64,000 nt of DNA from UBA7398 sp964567545 (GTDB lineage: Bacteria > Actinomycetota > Actinomycetes > Nanopelagicales > Nanopelagicaceae): assembly GCA_964567545.1 (NCBI GenBank), contig CAZMNB010000003.1:3151-67150 (forward strand), written 5' to 3'. Position numbers and translations under genes: made by a program. The stretch's first letter is position 1, and every line of letters begins with the position of its first letter. Of this stretch, positions 34,558 through 42,721 are shown one piece after another. Below the pieces are notes generated by a model, which worked only from the letters and a program-made list of their open reading frames with translations, did no database searches and was not told the DNA's origin.

Positions 34558-36053
34558 TGAGCGGCACCGAAAAACCAGGCGAGTATCCATACACGCGCGG
34601 CATCAAACCAGATGCTGGTGTTTGGACGATGGGTCAATACGGTGGCTTTGGCACACCGCGCGAAACAAACGAACGATTTAAAATGTTATTGTCCCAAGGT
34701 TTAACTGGTTTTAGCGTTGCATTAGATCTCCCAACTCAATTAGGGCTTGATTCCGATCATCCGCTTGCCGAGGGTGAAGTTGGCAGAGTTGGTGTTGCAA
34801 TTGATAGCTTGGCAGACATTGAAGTTTTAATGGATGAAATTCCACTTGATAAGATTAGTCAAGTTAGAACTACTGCAAATTCAATCGGATATATCTGGGC
34901 TGCAATGTTTATTGCACTCGCGGAGCGACGTGGGGTAGATCCAAATAAGTTTGGTATGTTCATTCAAAACGATGTTTTAAAAGAATATATCGCTCGTGGC
35001 ACTCAAATTTTCCCGGCCGAGGCAGGTTTAAAACTCTCAGTAGATGTAATTGAATACATCGCACGTGATATTCCAAAATGGGTTCCGTTAGCAATGAGCG
35101 GCTACCATATTAGAGAGTCTGGCTCAGATGCGATTCAAGAAGTTGCATTTACTTTTGCAAATGCTCGTGAATATTTAGATAAGGCGTTAGAGCGCGGCGT
35201 AACAATCGATCAAGTAGCGCCAACGCTTTTTACATTCCTATCTTCCAATATTGAGTTCTTACCTGAAATTGCAAAATTCCGAGCAGCTCGTCGGACTTGG
35301 GCGCGAATTGCACGCGAGAAATATCATGCAAAAGATCCACGTTCTGAGCAATTGCGAATTTTTGCTTTTACTGCCGGGTCTTCGTTAACTGCGCATCAAC
35401 CAATGAATAACGTAGTTCGAACAACAGTAGAGATGTTGGCGGCGGCGCTAGGCGGAATCCAAACCATGCATGTTTCTGCATTTGATGAAGCTTTAGGAGT
35501 TCCAACCGAAGCAGCTGCAATGTTGGCGCTGCGCACTCAACAAGTTGTTGCATTTGAAACTGGTGTACTTGATGGTGTTGATTTATTAGCAGGAAGCTTT
35601 GAGTTAGAAAAGTTAACTGATGATCTTGCTGAAAAAATGTGGGAGATGATAGAAGATATTGAGAAACGAGGTGGTGCGCTCGAATGTATCAATAATGGTT
35701 GGTTCTCGAAAGAACTTTCCGAAAAGGCATACCAGTTTTCGATGGATGTTGAAAGCGGAAAACGAAAGGTGGTAGGTGTAAATATTTTTCAGGCCGAGAC
35801 GCCACCGTTTAAACCATTCGCGATTGACCCACAAAGTGAGATTGATCAAGTTGCATCATTGAAGAAATTGAAAGCAAGTCGCGATAATGAAGCCGTGAAA
35901 ATTGCCTTGGCGAAAGTTGGAGCAGCAGCGAAAGCTGGCGAAAACGTGGTTGGACCCTGCGTTGTAGCGGTTAAGGCTTATGCGACCGTTGGTGAAATCG
36001 TCGACCAACTACGCGAGGTCTATGGAAAGTGGCGTCCGAACACTACTTTCTAA
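34557..36053 (+). CDS. Acyl-CoA mutase large (substrate-binding) subunit, methylmalonyl-CoA mutase-like
   Basis: A 498-residue TIM-barrel domain of coenzyme-B12-dependent acyl-CoA mutases with no cobalamin-binding domain; the B12 subunit must be encoded elsewhere. Conserved parts are LDLPTQLGLDSDHPLAEGE near residue 57, IQNDVLKEYIARGT with the Arg that holds the methylmalonyl carboxylate, and SGYHIRESG with the active-site His. Two changes stand out. TxRQYxGF reads TMGQYGGF (Arg to Gly), and the SMTINA block reads VRTTANS. The substrate may therefore differ from methylmalonyl-CoA. It closes a five-gene operon (SDR, RidA, ADP-forming synthetase, AMP ligase, mutase), starting in the stop of the ligase gene (TAATG). 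Confidence 0.87.
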   Translation: MSGTEKPGEYPYTRGIKPDAGVWTMGQYGGFGTPRETNERFKMLLSQGLTGFSVALDLPTQLGLDSDHPLAEGEVGRVGVAIDSLADIEVLMDEIPLDKISQVRTTANSIGYIWAAMFIALAERRGVDPNKFGMFIQNDVLKEYIARGTQIFPAEAGLKLSVDVIEYIARDIPKWVPLAMSGYHIRESGSDAIQEVAFTFANAREYLDKALERGVTIDQVAPTLFTFLSSNIEFLPEIAKFRAARRTWARIAREKYHAKDPRSEQLRIFAFTAGSSLTAHQPMNNVVRTTVEMLAAALGGIQTMHVSAFDEALGVPTEAAAMLALRTQQVVAFETGVLDGVDLLAGSFELEKLTDDLAEKMWEMIEDIEKRGGALECINNGWFSKELSEKAYQFSMDVESGKRKVVGVNIFQAETPPFKPFAIDPQSEIDQVASLKKLKASRDNEAVKIALAKVGAAAKAGENVVGPCVVAVKAYATVGEIVDQLREVYGKWRPNTTF

Positions 36054-36079
36054 TGCCATAATTACGCCTCGTAAATCGT

Positions 36080-36154
36080 GCCTCTCTAGCTCAGTGGTAG
36101 AGCAGCCGCCTTGTAAGCGGCAGGTCGTCAGTTCAATCCTGACGGGGGGCTCCA
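36080..36154 (+). tRNA. tRNA-Thr (anticodon TGT)
   Basis: A full cloverleaf can be folded. The acceptor stem GCCTCTC/GGGGGGC has two wobble pairs; the D stem is GCTC/GAGC; the anticodon stem is GCCGC/GCGGC with loop CTTGTAA (anticodon TGT, reading ACA). The T stem is GTCAG/CTGAC with loop TTCAATC. The discriminator T and CCA end are encoded. The wobble-rich acceptor stem is slightly unusual but acceptable. It follows the mutase gene by 26 bases and faces the ApbE gene. Confidence 0.97.
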
Positions 36155-36163
36155 TATTTTTAC

Positions 36164-36919
36164 CTAGTCCAACGTCCAGGAAGTTGAATCGTGGCGATTT
36201 ATTACCCAAGGTTTAAAACCCTGTAACTCTGGTTGTGCGAACCAACTCGCACCATCGCTGCCAGCAACCATCAATGCAGTTGCAAGCGCATCTGCAATAG
36301 CGCCATCCGGTCCAATTACAGATGCTGATTTGGCTCCAACCGCAACCATGCCATTTTTTGGATCTTTAATGTGATCGCCACGTTCATAATCTCCACTTGT
36401 TGCAATTGCGCCATCAAAAATCTCAAAAGTTTTAACGATATTAGCCTTATTATCAGGGTCAGTAATTCCGATGAGCCACGGTTTAATTTCTCCATTTTCT
36501 AACCGCCCGCCACGCAAGGTAATGTCACCAGCGGCATTAATTAAAATATGTTTGACTCCGTTTCTTTGCAGGATTGCCGCAGACTTATCGGCAGCCCAAC
36601 CTTTTACCAACCCAGATGGGTCAAATCCACCAGGAAGAGCCCAAGGATCAAAAGCGCCATTAGTTAATCGTCTAAGTTCAATACAAAGATTCCAAACCTC
36701 ATTCACTTCTTCTGAAGCTTCAGCGATGACTAATTCATCGCGACGCAACTTTGAAATTACAGAATTGCTTTTATACGTAGAAAATACTTCATCAACATGG
36801 TTTACATATTTTTTAACAACAGATAGCGCACTTTCAAGCGCTGACTTAGATAAATTCTCGGATTCAATGTCGAAAAGTAAAACCGTGCCCCACACTTCAA
36901 TTTCGCGAAAGATTCGCAC
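36164..36919 (-). CDS. apbE: FAD:protein FMN transferase (ApbE family)
   Basis: A 251-residue ApbE-family flavinyltransferase, which moves FMN from FAD onto a Thr/Ser of an acceptor protein through a phosphoester. Family blocks are FDPSGLVKGWAADKSA near residue 107, INAAGDITLRGG near 130 and the C-terminal FDGAIATSGDYERG near 170, followed by the ADALATALMV helix. No clear export signal is present; many ApbE proteins are lipoproteins, so a cytoplasmic or non-classical form is unusual. It is the last of three genes, 9 bases after the FMN-binding protein, its likely substrate. Confidence 0.9.
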   Translation of the reverse strand: MRIFREIEVWGTVLLFDIESENLSKSALESALSVVKKYVNHVDEVFSTYKSNSVISKLRRDELVIAEASEEVNEVWNLCIELRRLTNGAFDPWALPGGFDPSGLVKGWAADKSAAILQRNGVKHILINAAGDITLRGGRLENGEIKPWLIGITDPDNKANIVKTFEIFDGAIATSGDYERGDHIKDPKNGMVAVGAKSASVIGPDGAIADALATALMVAGSDGASWFAQPELQGFKPWVINRHDSTSWTLD

Positions 36920-36928
36920 AATTAACTC

Positions 36929-37549
36929 TTAAAACCCAGCCTTTTTAAGGGCAGATTGCAGCGATTGCCAATACGCAGTTGCAGTATATGAAGCACGTGC
37001 ACGGCAAGAATTCTGAATAGCGCAAGGCAGATCTTGCGCGTTGGTAGAGATAATTTGTTCAATGGTTATTTTCTTAGTCGGGATCCATTGGTCTAAAGTT
37101 GGAATTACATATCCACTCCAACTGCTCGGATTTTGATAACCGCTAATTTCTGTAATTTCACCATTTTTTAGCGTGACTTTTATATAAGTATTTCCGTAGC
37201 GAGAAGCGGAATAAGTGTTACCAGTAAATGAACCCGAAACTCCGCTGTGGGTAGGGGTAGGTGTAGGGGTAGGTGTTGGGGTAGGTGTTGGGGTAGGTGT
37301 TGGGGTAGCGCTCTGCGTTTGCGTCGCGGCTTGGCTCTTTGTTGCAGTCGGAGTTGCCGCTGCAGATTTGGTTGTTGAGCTACTGGTTGGTTTGGTTGGA
37401 TTGGTTGGATTGGTTGGATTGGTTGTCGGAGTTGTTGTACCTCCACCAAGATCTGCTGCAGAGTTTTGGCCAAATTGCGGTGGTGTAATTGCGAGGATTG
37501 CCCCAAGACTTCCAATAGTTCCAGTTGCAATTAATACTGTGCGTTTCAT
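36929..37549 (-). CDS. Secreted FMN-binding-domain protein on a Thr-Pro stalk
   Basis: A 206-residue protein with an N-terminal hydrophobic signal/anchor (about 4-22), a low-complexity linker of TNP and then TP repeats (about 40-103), and a C-terminal FMN-binding domain (from about 105). The domain ends ASYTATAYWQSLQSALKKAGF. The flavinylation signature of the family, D/xSGA(S/T)xT, appears as RASYTATAY, with Ser as the candidate FMN-modified residue and Arg replacing the usual Gly. The linker would hold the flavin away from the membrane. Flanking ApbE and ferric-reductase-like genes point to extracytoplasmic electron transfer. Confidence 0.85.
   Translation of the reverse strand: MKRTVLIATGTIGSLGAILAITPPQFGQNSAADLGGGTTTPTTNPTNPTNPTKPTSSSTTKSAAATPTATKSQAATQTQSATPTPTPTPTPTPTPTPTPTHSGVSGSFTGNTYSASRYGNTYIKVTLKNGEITEISGYQNPSSWSGYVIPTLDQWIPTKKITIEQIISTNAQDLPCAIQNSCRARASYTATAYWQSLQSALKKAGF
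37247..37308. repeat. 12-base tandem repeat encoding the Thr-Pro stalk
   Basis: About five imperfect copies of a 12-base unit (plus-strand form GGGGTAGGTGTT) encode alternating Thr-Pro on the minus strand. Copy number probably varies between strains. The plus strand is G-rich with several GGGG runs and could form a quadruplex. Confidence 0.9.
37385..37425. repeat. 9-base tandem repeat encoding TNP units
   Basis: About four copies of GGTTGGATT (plus strand) encode repeated Thr-Asn-Pro residues on the minus strand in the N-terminal part of the FMN-protein linker. It is a coding minisatellite and not a CRISPR or phage feature. Confidence 0.85.
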
Positions 37550-37559
37550 TCCCTATCTC

Positions 37560-38885
37560 CTATTCGCCATGAAATGCAAAAGCTTCGTCATGGAATCGAT
37601 TCTTCGGGATACCGACATTTCGCGCAGCTTCCCGTACTGCATCAACAAGTGGAGTCGGACCGCAGATATAAACATCGGAGTCTCTAAAAGTTGGCACAAC
37701 CCGCATTAAATATTTTGCATCCATGGGATGTTCCGAACGAGGGCCAATCAAATAATGCACCCGAGCGCCTCGTTCTTGCGCCAGATAATCTAACTCTTCT
37801 TTTAAAACCAAATCTTCCTTATTTGATGCTCTGAAAATTACATCGACTTCAACGTTTGGTGGAAACTCTTCCATAATTGCACGAATTGGTGTGATGCCGA
37901 CGCCACCGCCAATCAAAGTTACATGACCTTTCGAGGCTCGCCCCGCAGTAAATGCGCCGTATGGTCCTTCTAGAAAAACTCTAGTTCCTGGCTTAATAAA
38001 TGTTACTGAACCCGAATGATCCCCTAAATCTTTAACAGTTACTCGTAAATATTTTTTTGTTGGAGCGGCTGAGAGCGAATATGGGTGCGAAATAAACCAA
38101 TGTCCTTTAGTTAAGAAGCGCCACCCAAAAAATTGGCCACCTTGCGCACCTAACGAGTCAACATTTCGACCTTTCATAATTACAGAAAAGACGCCAGGTC
38201 CTTCATTTACTACCTGCTCCACCTTTAATCCAAGACGAAGCGAACGGATAACTGGAATTGCAAAGCGCCAAGTTATAAGAGTTCCGGCAACTAAGAGGTA
38301 TAACACATTCCAGAAAAATCTATTTAACGGATGTCCGATAAACATCGGCCCGGTTAGAACTTGATGCATAAACGAAAGTGCAATTGCTAGATAGGTATAT
38401 AGATGTACGGTCCACCAAGTTTCATAAGACATTTTGGCCCGGGCTTTTTTATAAGAAGTAACGCCAGCCGCCATCATAAAAATAAATCCGATAAATGCTG
38501 GCAACATCCATGGGAATCGCGTAACCATTCGCCATAATTCAACAATTGTTGGAATTCGCTCCAACCCGGCATAACCAAAAGCTACAAAAAGAACGTGAAA
38601 TCCAATTAGAAATAGCGAGTAAGGTCCGAGTTTTCGATGCCAAGTTACTAATCGATCATGTCCAACAGAGGTTTCGATCCATGGCACTCGCGCCACCAGC
38701 ACGAGTCCAACCAACGCTAAATAGGTTCCGATTAACGCGAACGAACGTGATACCGAGGTAATGATTGCGTATGTTGATGCCCAATCCTCTGTTGTAGTGG
38801 TTTCAATTTGAAGCGCAACAGTTAGACCAAGACCGAGACCTGTCACAAGCGATGCCCAATCGGCACCCGATCTCTTCTTTGACAT
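37560..38885 (-). CDS. Ferric-reductase-like membrane flavocytochrome with ferredoxin-reductase domain
   Basis: A 441-residue protein. The N-terminal ~210 residues have about six hydrophobic segments of the ferric-reductase transmembrane domain with candidate haem histidines (WHRKLG, GFHVL, HLYTYLA, FMHQ). The C-terminal part is a ferredoxin-reductase-type FAD/NAD module, with FAD motif HPYSLSAAP near 270 and nucleotide motif LIGGGVGITPIRA near 329, ending DVYICGPTPLVDAV. It should carry electrons from NAD(P)H through FAD and haem across the membrane. It is the first gene of the unit with the FMN-binding protein and ApbE, which suggests the covalent FMN protein is its acceptor. Confidence 0.88.
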   Translation of the reverse strand: MSKKRSGADWASLVTGLGLGLTVALQIETTTTEDWASTYAIITSVSRSFALIGTYLALVGLVLVARVPWIETSVGHDRLVTWHRKLGPYSLFLIGFHVLFVAFGYAGLERIPTIVELWRMVTRFPWMLPAFIGFIFMMAAGVTSYKKARAKMSYETWWTVHLYTYLAIALSFMHQVLTGPMFIGHPLNRFFWNVLYLLVAGTLITWRFAIPVIRSLRLGLKVEQVVNEGPGVFSVIMKGRNVDSLGAQGGQFFGWRFLTKGHWFISHPYSLSAAPTKKYLRVTVKDLGDHSGSVTFIKPGTRVFLEGPYGAFTAGRASKGHVTLIGGGVGITPIRAIMEEFPPNVEVDVIFRASNKEDLVLKEELDYLAQERGARVHYLIGPRSEHPMDAKYLMRVVPTFRDSDVYICGPTPLVDAVREAARNVGIPKNRFHDEAFAFHGE

Positions 38886-38999
38886 TTGGCCACCTAACCG
38901 TAACTACCTGTGTGCTTGCTGCGTGCGAAATATGAGTTGGCTCTGAAAACTTTTCTCTTAAAGTCCAATTTTCTTAGATTACGGGCTAAAGTCTAGTTC

Positions 39000-40679
39000 A
39001 TGACAGCTCGAGATTTCGATGTCGTTGTAATTGGATCGGGTTTTGGTGGCTCGGTAGCCGCACTTCGGCTTACCGAAAAAGGTTATCGAGTGGCTGTTTT
39101 GGAAGCGGGTCGTAGATTTTCTGACAAAGATTTCCCTAAAACTTCTTGGAGAATTTCAAGATTTTTATTCGCACCAAGACTTGGCCTCCGTGGAATTCAA
39201 AGAATTCATGCACTTCCTGATGTTCTGATTTTGGCCGGCGCGGGCGTTGGTGGCGGATCCCTTGTGTATGCAAATACTTTATATGTGCCACCAGATTCAT
39301 ATTTTAAAGATAAACAATGGCGCGAAATTACTGATTGGAAAGCTGAACTAGATCCTTGGTATGACCAGGCGTCCCGTGTTTTAGGAGTAGCAGAAAATCC
39401 ATATTTTTCGCCGTCAGATAAAGCAATGCAAGATGTTGCAAATGAGATGGGGGTTGGAAAGACTTTTAAAATGACACCACTCGGGGTTTATTTTGGAGCA
39501 GGTAGTGGCGTTTTAGCAAAGGATCCTTTTTTTGGCGGCGTTGGTCCAGATCGAAATGGCTGCCTGCAATGTGGCGCGTGCATGACCGGATGTCGCCACA
39601 ACGCAAAAAATACGCTTCCTAAGAATTATTTAGGGTTAGCTGAAAAAGCTGGTGCAAAAGTTTTCCCAGAGCATACTGTTATAAAAATTGAAGAGCTATC
39701 TAATGGATCTTGGAAAATTACGGCGAGGAAAAGTAGCGCTTGGTTTGCCGGGAAAAGAACCTTCACTGCAAGTCAAGTAGTAGTTGCTGCAGGAACTTAT
39801 AACACCCAAAAGTTGCTTCATAAAATGAAGCGTGATGGCGTGCTACCAAAAATTTCAAATTTCTTAGGGAAACTATCTCGAACAAATAGTGAAGCGTTAA
39901 CCGGCGCAATGATGCCTAAGCATTTCGATACTGACTTTTCACTCGGATCCGCAATCACTTCTTCTTTTTTCCCAAACGAACATACCCATGTTGAACCGGT
40001 CAGGTATGGTAAAGGCAGCAACTTGATGGGGTTATTGCAGACAGTCATGACCGATGGCGAAAACCCTAAAAAACGTAGAAAAGCGTGGCTGAGCGCAGTA
40101 ATCAGAAAACCATCAACACTTTTTAAGATACTCGATGTTCGAAAATGGAGTGAACGAACCGTAATTGCATTAGTAATGCAAAATGTAGATTCTTCAGTAT
40201 CTATTAGCGGAAGACGTGGATTATTTGGTTGGCGATTAACTTCAGTCAACGACGCTGATCACCCAAACGCAACTTATATCCCAGAAGCTAACGAAGTAGT
40301 TCGCAAAATTGCAGATAAGAATGGCGGAATTGCCGGTGGTCATCTAGGTGATTTAATCGGTGCGCCATTTACTGCACATTTTGTGGGTGGCTGCGTGATC
40401 GGTGCTAGCGAAGATAATGGGGTAATTGACCCATATCACCGAGTTTGGAACTATCCGAATTTATATGTGGTAGATGGTGCGAGCGTCACTGCCAACTTAG
40501 GAGTAAACCCATCACTAACAATTACGGCACAAGCAGAACGAGCTTTTTCGCTATGGCCAAATAAAGGTGAAGTTGATCAAAGACCGTTGCAAGGTAAAGG
40601 TTATTTGAAAATCAATGCAATTGCACCGAATAATCCATTTGTGCCTAAAGGTGCAATCGGTGCCTTAAGAATTTCCTAA
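39000..40679 (+). CDS. GMC-family FAD oxidoreductase with Cys motif (cholesterol-oxidase-like)
   Basis: A 559-residue GMC-type flavoprotein. The FAD motif VVIGSGFGGSVAALRLTEKG is at about 7-26 and AGAGVGGGSLVYANTLY near 78. A CLQCGACMTGCRHNAKNT segment near 189 gives the Cys-rich signature shared by a cholesterol-oxidase-like actinobacterial group; whether it holds a cluster is unknown. The C-terminal HFVGGCVIGAS and VDGASVTANLGVNPSLTITA blocks complete the family. No Tat signal is visible, so it is probably cytoplasmic. The substrate is likely a sterol-like or other alcohol. Its 3' end overlaps a convergent hydrolase gene by 15 bases. Confidence 0.85.
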   Translation: MTARDFDVVVIGSGFGGSVAALRLTEKGYRVAVLEAGRRFSDKDFPKTSWRISRFLFAPRLGLRGIQRIHALPDVLILAGAGVGGGSLVYANTLYVPPDSYFKDKQWREITDWKAELDPWYDQASRVLGVAENPYFSPSDKAMQDVANEMGVGKTFKMTPLGVYFGAGSGVLAKDPFFGGVGPDRNGCLQCGACMTGCRHNAKNTLPKNYLGLAEKAGAKVFPEHTVIKIEELSNGSWKITARKSSAWFAGKRTFTASQVVVAAGTYNTQKLLHKMKRDGVLPKISNFLGKLSRTNSEALTGAMMPKHFDTDFSLGSAITSSFFPNEHTHVEPVRYGKGSNLMGLLQTVMTDGENPKKRRKAWLSAVIRKPSTLFKILDVRKWSERTVIALVMQNVDSSVSISGRRGLFGWRLTSVNDADHPNATYIPEANEVVRKIADKNGGIAGGHLGDLIGAPFTAHFVGGCVIGASEDNGVIDPYHRVWNYPNLYVVDGASVTANLGVNPSLTITAQAERAFSLWPNKGEVDQRPLQGKGYLKINAIAPNNPFVPKGAIGALRIS

Positions 40680-41456
40680 AATTTCTCGTTGTTTTGCGCT
40701 ACGCCGATTCGGGTATTTTGTAATTGGGAATTCTGGTTTAGTATAAAAATCTCGAATAATTGCCTGCATTAACTCAGTTTGTTCTTTAACAACATAGTGA
40801 GAAGCGCCGGGTAGAACTGCCAGTCTGCCATTAGGGAGCGCTTCATACATTTCAAATGTATGAGAACTTCCAAATGGCTCATCATCACCGGCTAATATCA
40901 ATACCGGAACTTCGATTTTTGATAGCTCTTCTAAAGTCATATTAGGTTCGGAAGCCCAAACTTGGAATCCTTTAGTAACAATTTCAACTAATAACTCGGG
41001 ATCTTGACCACTTCTCTCTGCAAATAGCACCTTATCTTCATCTGGAACTTGCACAGTTGATAAATTAAAAGATAAACCAGAGTCATGGTTGTAATTAGTT
41101 CCAATTGCGATAATTGATTTCACTAAATCTGGCCGTTTTAATGCGATTAATAACGAGATAATTCCACCATCACTCCACCCAATTAAATGAGTTGGTCCCG
41201 TTATTACATCTTCAATATAGGCAATTGCTTCATCAGTTTGAAAATCAAAATGAAAATAACCATCGCGAATCTTGGTTCGGCCGTGTGCTGTTCGATCATA
41301 GGAAAAGACATGGTGGTCGCTTGCCACTGCCGGTAAGACTGTGAAATCCCAGTCTTCGGTACTACTCAAGCCACCATGCATTAAAAGTACAGGTTCTCCT
41401 TTATTTTCGTGGACTACGCTCCAAACTTGATGACCTCGAAGGTTTATATAACTCAT
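40665..41456 (-). CDS. Alpha/beta hydrolase
   Basis: A 263-residue alpha/beta-hydrolase. The oxyanion motif LLMHGGLSS is near residue 26, the nucleophile elbow GWSDGG near 93, the acidic residue likely in LAGDDEPFG near 190, and the His in GASHYV near 220. It could be an esterase, lactonase or C-C hydrolase; nothing narrows the substrate. It follows the NDH-2-like gene by 2 bases and is probably co-transcribed with it. Confidence 0.85.
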   Translation of the reverse strand: MSYINLRGHQVWSVVHENKGEPVLLMHGGLSSTEDWDFTVLPAVASDHHVFSYDRTAHGRTKIRDGYFHFDFQTDEAIAYIEDVITGPTHLIGWSDGGIISLLIALKRPDLVKSIIAIGTNYNHDSGLSFNLSTVQVPDEDKVLFAERSGQDPELLVEIVTKGFQVWASEPNMTLEELSKIEVPVLILAGDDEPFGSSHTFEMYEALPNGRLAVLPGASHYVVKEQTELMQAIIRDFYTKPEFPITKYPNRRSAKQREILGNS

Positions 41457-41458
41457 AT

Positions 41459-42697
41459 TTAGTAAGAATCCATAATGTGACGGTTACCCCGATCAAATGT
41501 TAAATAATTCCAGGTCCAATCAGCGATAGTTCCAATTTTGTTTCGACCGCCCAGCAGATAAAACAAGTGCAACCAGAGCCAGATAAACCACGCTATTGCG
41601 CCGCCGATTTTAATTCCTTTAACTTCGACAACCGCTTTATGTCGTCCAATAGTTGCCATCGATCCTTTATCAACATAGGAGAAATTTTTAGGGGTACGTC
41701 CAGCAAATATCGCCGCAATTTGTTTAGCAACGAATTTCCCTTGTTGCATGGCAACAGGGGCGACCATTGGGAGAAACTTTCCAGATTTGTTCTTCACCCC
41801 AGAAATATCTCCAATAGCCCAAATATGGGCATAATTCTTAACTTGTAAAGTAGATTCTACTGCGACTCGATTTGATTCAATTGGGAGCGAGAGTTTTTTA
41901 ATAGTTGGCTCTCCCATTACACCTGCTGCCCAAATCGTAATCGCTGACTCAATTGAATTTCCGTCGCTAAAAAATATTTTTTCTTCATTGATTTCTTTCA
42001 CAGAAGCATTGCAAATAACTTTTACACCAAGTTTCTCTAAATCTTTTGCGGTTCGATTTGATAGGGATGGCGAGAATGTTGGAAGCAATCTGGAACCGGC
42101 TTCAATTAAGTAGATATCTATATTGTCCGCCGCTTTTTTGAAGTCTGAAGATAAGGGTCCACGTCTTAACTCAGCCATCGCGCCAGCCATTTCAACTCCA
42201 GTTGGGCCGCCACCGACTACCGAAATTGCAAACCTAGAATCATCTTCAAATCTGCACAGATCTTCAAATCTACGCATTACCGCTGCACGTATAGTTAAAG
42301 CCTCGTTGACACTTTTCATACCGAGGGAAAATTCGGCAACCCCTTTAATTCCAAAATCATTTGTTGCTGACCCCATTGCAATTATCAAGTGGTCGTACTC
42401 AAGGACTTCACTTGAATCCAATTTCACCGAGTTATCACGATGGTTAATTGATATTGGTGTGCCCATTCGGAATTTGATCCCAGAGTTTCTGATTGCACCA
42501 CGAACGGGATAGGCGACATGATCAGCTGCAAGACCAGCAGTTGAAACTTGGTATAACAATGGGAGAAATGTTTGGAAATTATTGCGTTCGACCAAATTTA
42601 CATCCGCGAAGTTCGCTAACCCTCGAGCCGCGGGTATTCCACCAAATCCTGCGCCAAGAATCACAACACGTGGCTTCTTTTGGCTTGGCGTATTCAC
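41459..42697 (-). CDS. Type II NADH dehydrogenase-like FAD oxidoreductase
   Basis: A 412-residue pyridine-nucleotide-disulfide-type flavoprotein of the NDH-2 group. It has the FAD motif LGAGFGGIPAARGL at 12-25, the NDH-2-like NNFQTFLPLLYQVSTAGL near 39, the NADH motif VVGGGPTGVEMAGA near 162 and the FAD contact AIGDISG near 295. A hydrophobic C-terminal segment (IAWFIWLWLHLFYLLGG, near 370) should anchor it to the membrane. It oxidises NADH and passes electrons to quinone without pumping protons. It is divergent from the SDR-DUF2867 gene. Confidence 0.9.
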   Translation of the reverse strand: MNTPSQKKPRVVILGAGFGGIPAARGLANFADVNLVERNNFQTFLPLLYQVSTAGLAADHVAYPVRGAIRNSGIKFRMGTPISINHRDNSVKLDSSEVLEYDHLIIAMGSATNDFGIKGVAEFSLGMKSVNEALTIRAAVMRRFEDLCRFEDDSRFAISVVGGGPTGVEMAGAMAELRRGPLSSDFKKAADNIDIYLIEAGSRLLPTFSPSLSNRTAKDLEKLGVKVICNASVKEINEEKIFFSDGNSIESAITIWAAGVMGEPTIKKLSLPIESNRVAVESTLQVKNYAHIWAIGDISGVKNKSGKFLPMVAPVAMQQGKFVAKQIAAIFAGRTPKNFSYVDKGSMATIGRHKAVVEVKGIKIGGAIAWFIWLWLHLFYLLGGRNKIGTIADWTWNYLTFDRGNRHIMDSY

Positions 42698-42721
42698 AAT
42701 GCAAAGTCTACTGTTAATTCC

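Noticed and set aside
36009..36209. Minus-strand open frame across the tRNA-Thr
   Set aside because: It overlaps a well-folded tRNA and is a common false gene call from tRNA-containing sequence.
37247..37425. Short tandem repeats as a CRISPR array
   Set aside because: Units are 9-12 bases with no spacers and lie in frame in a coding linker.
37215..37709. Plus-strand open frame rich in Val-Gly
   Set aside because: It is the complement of the Thr-Pro linker and part of the flavocytochrome gene; the low-complexity composition comes from the repeats.
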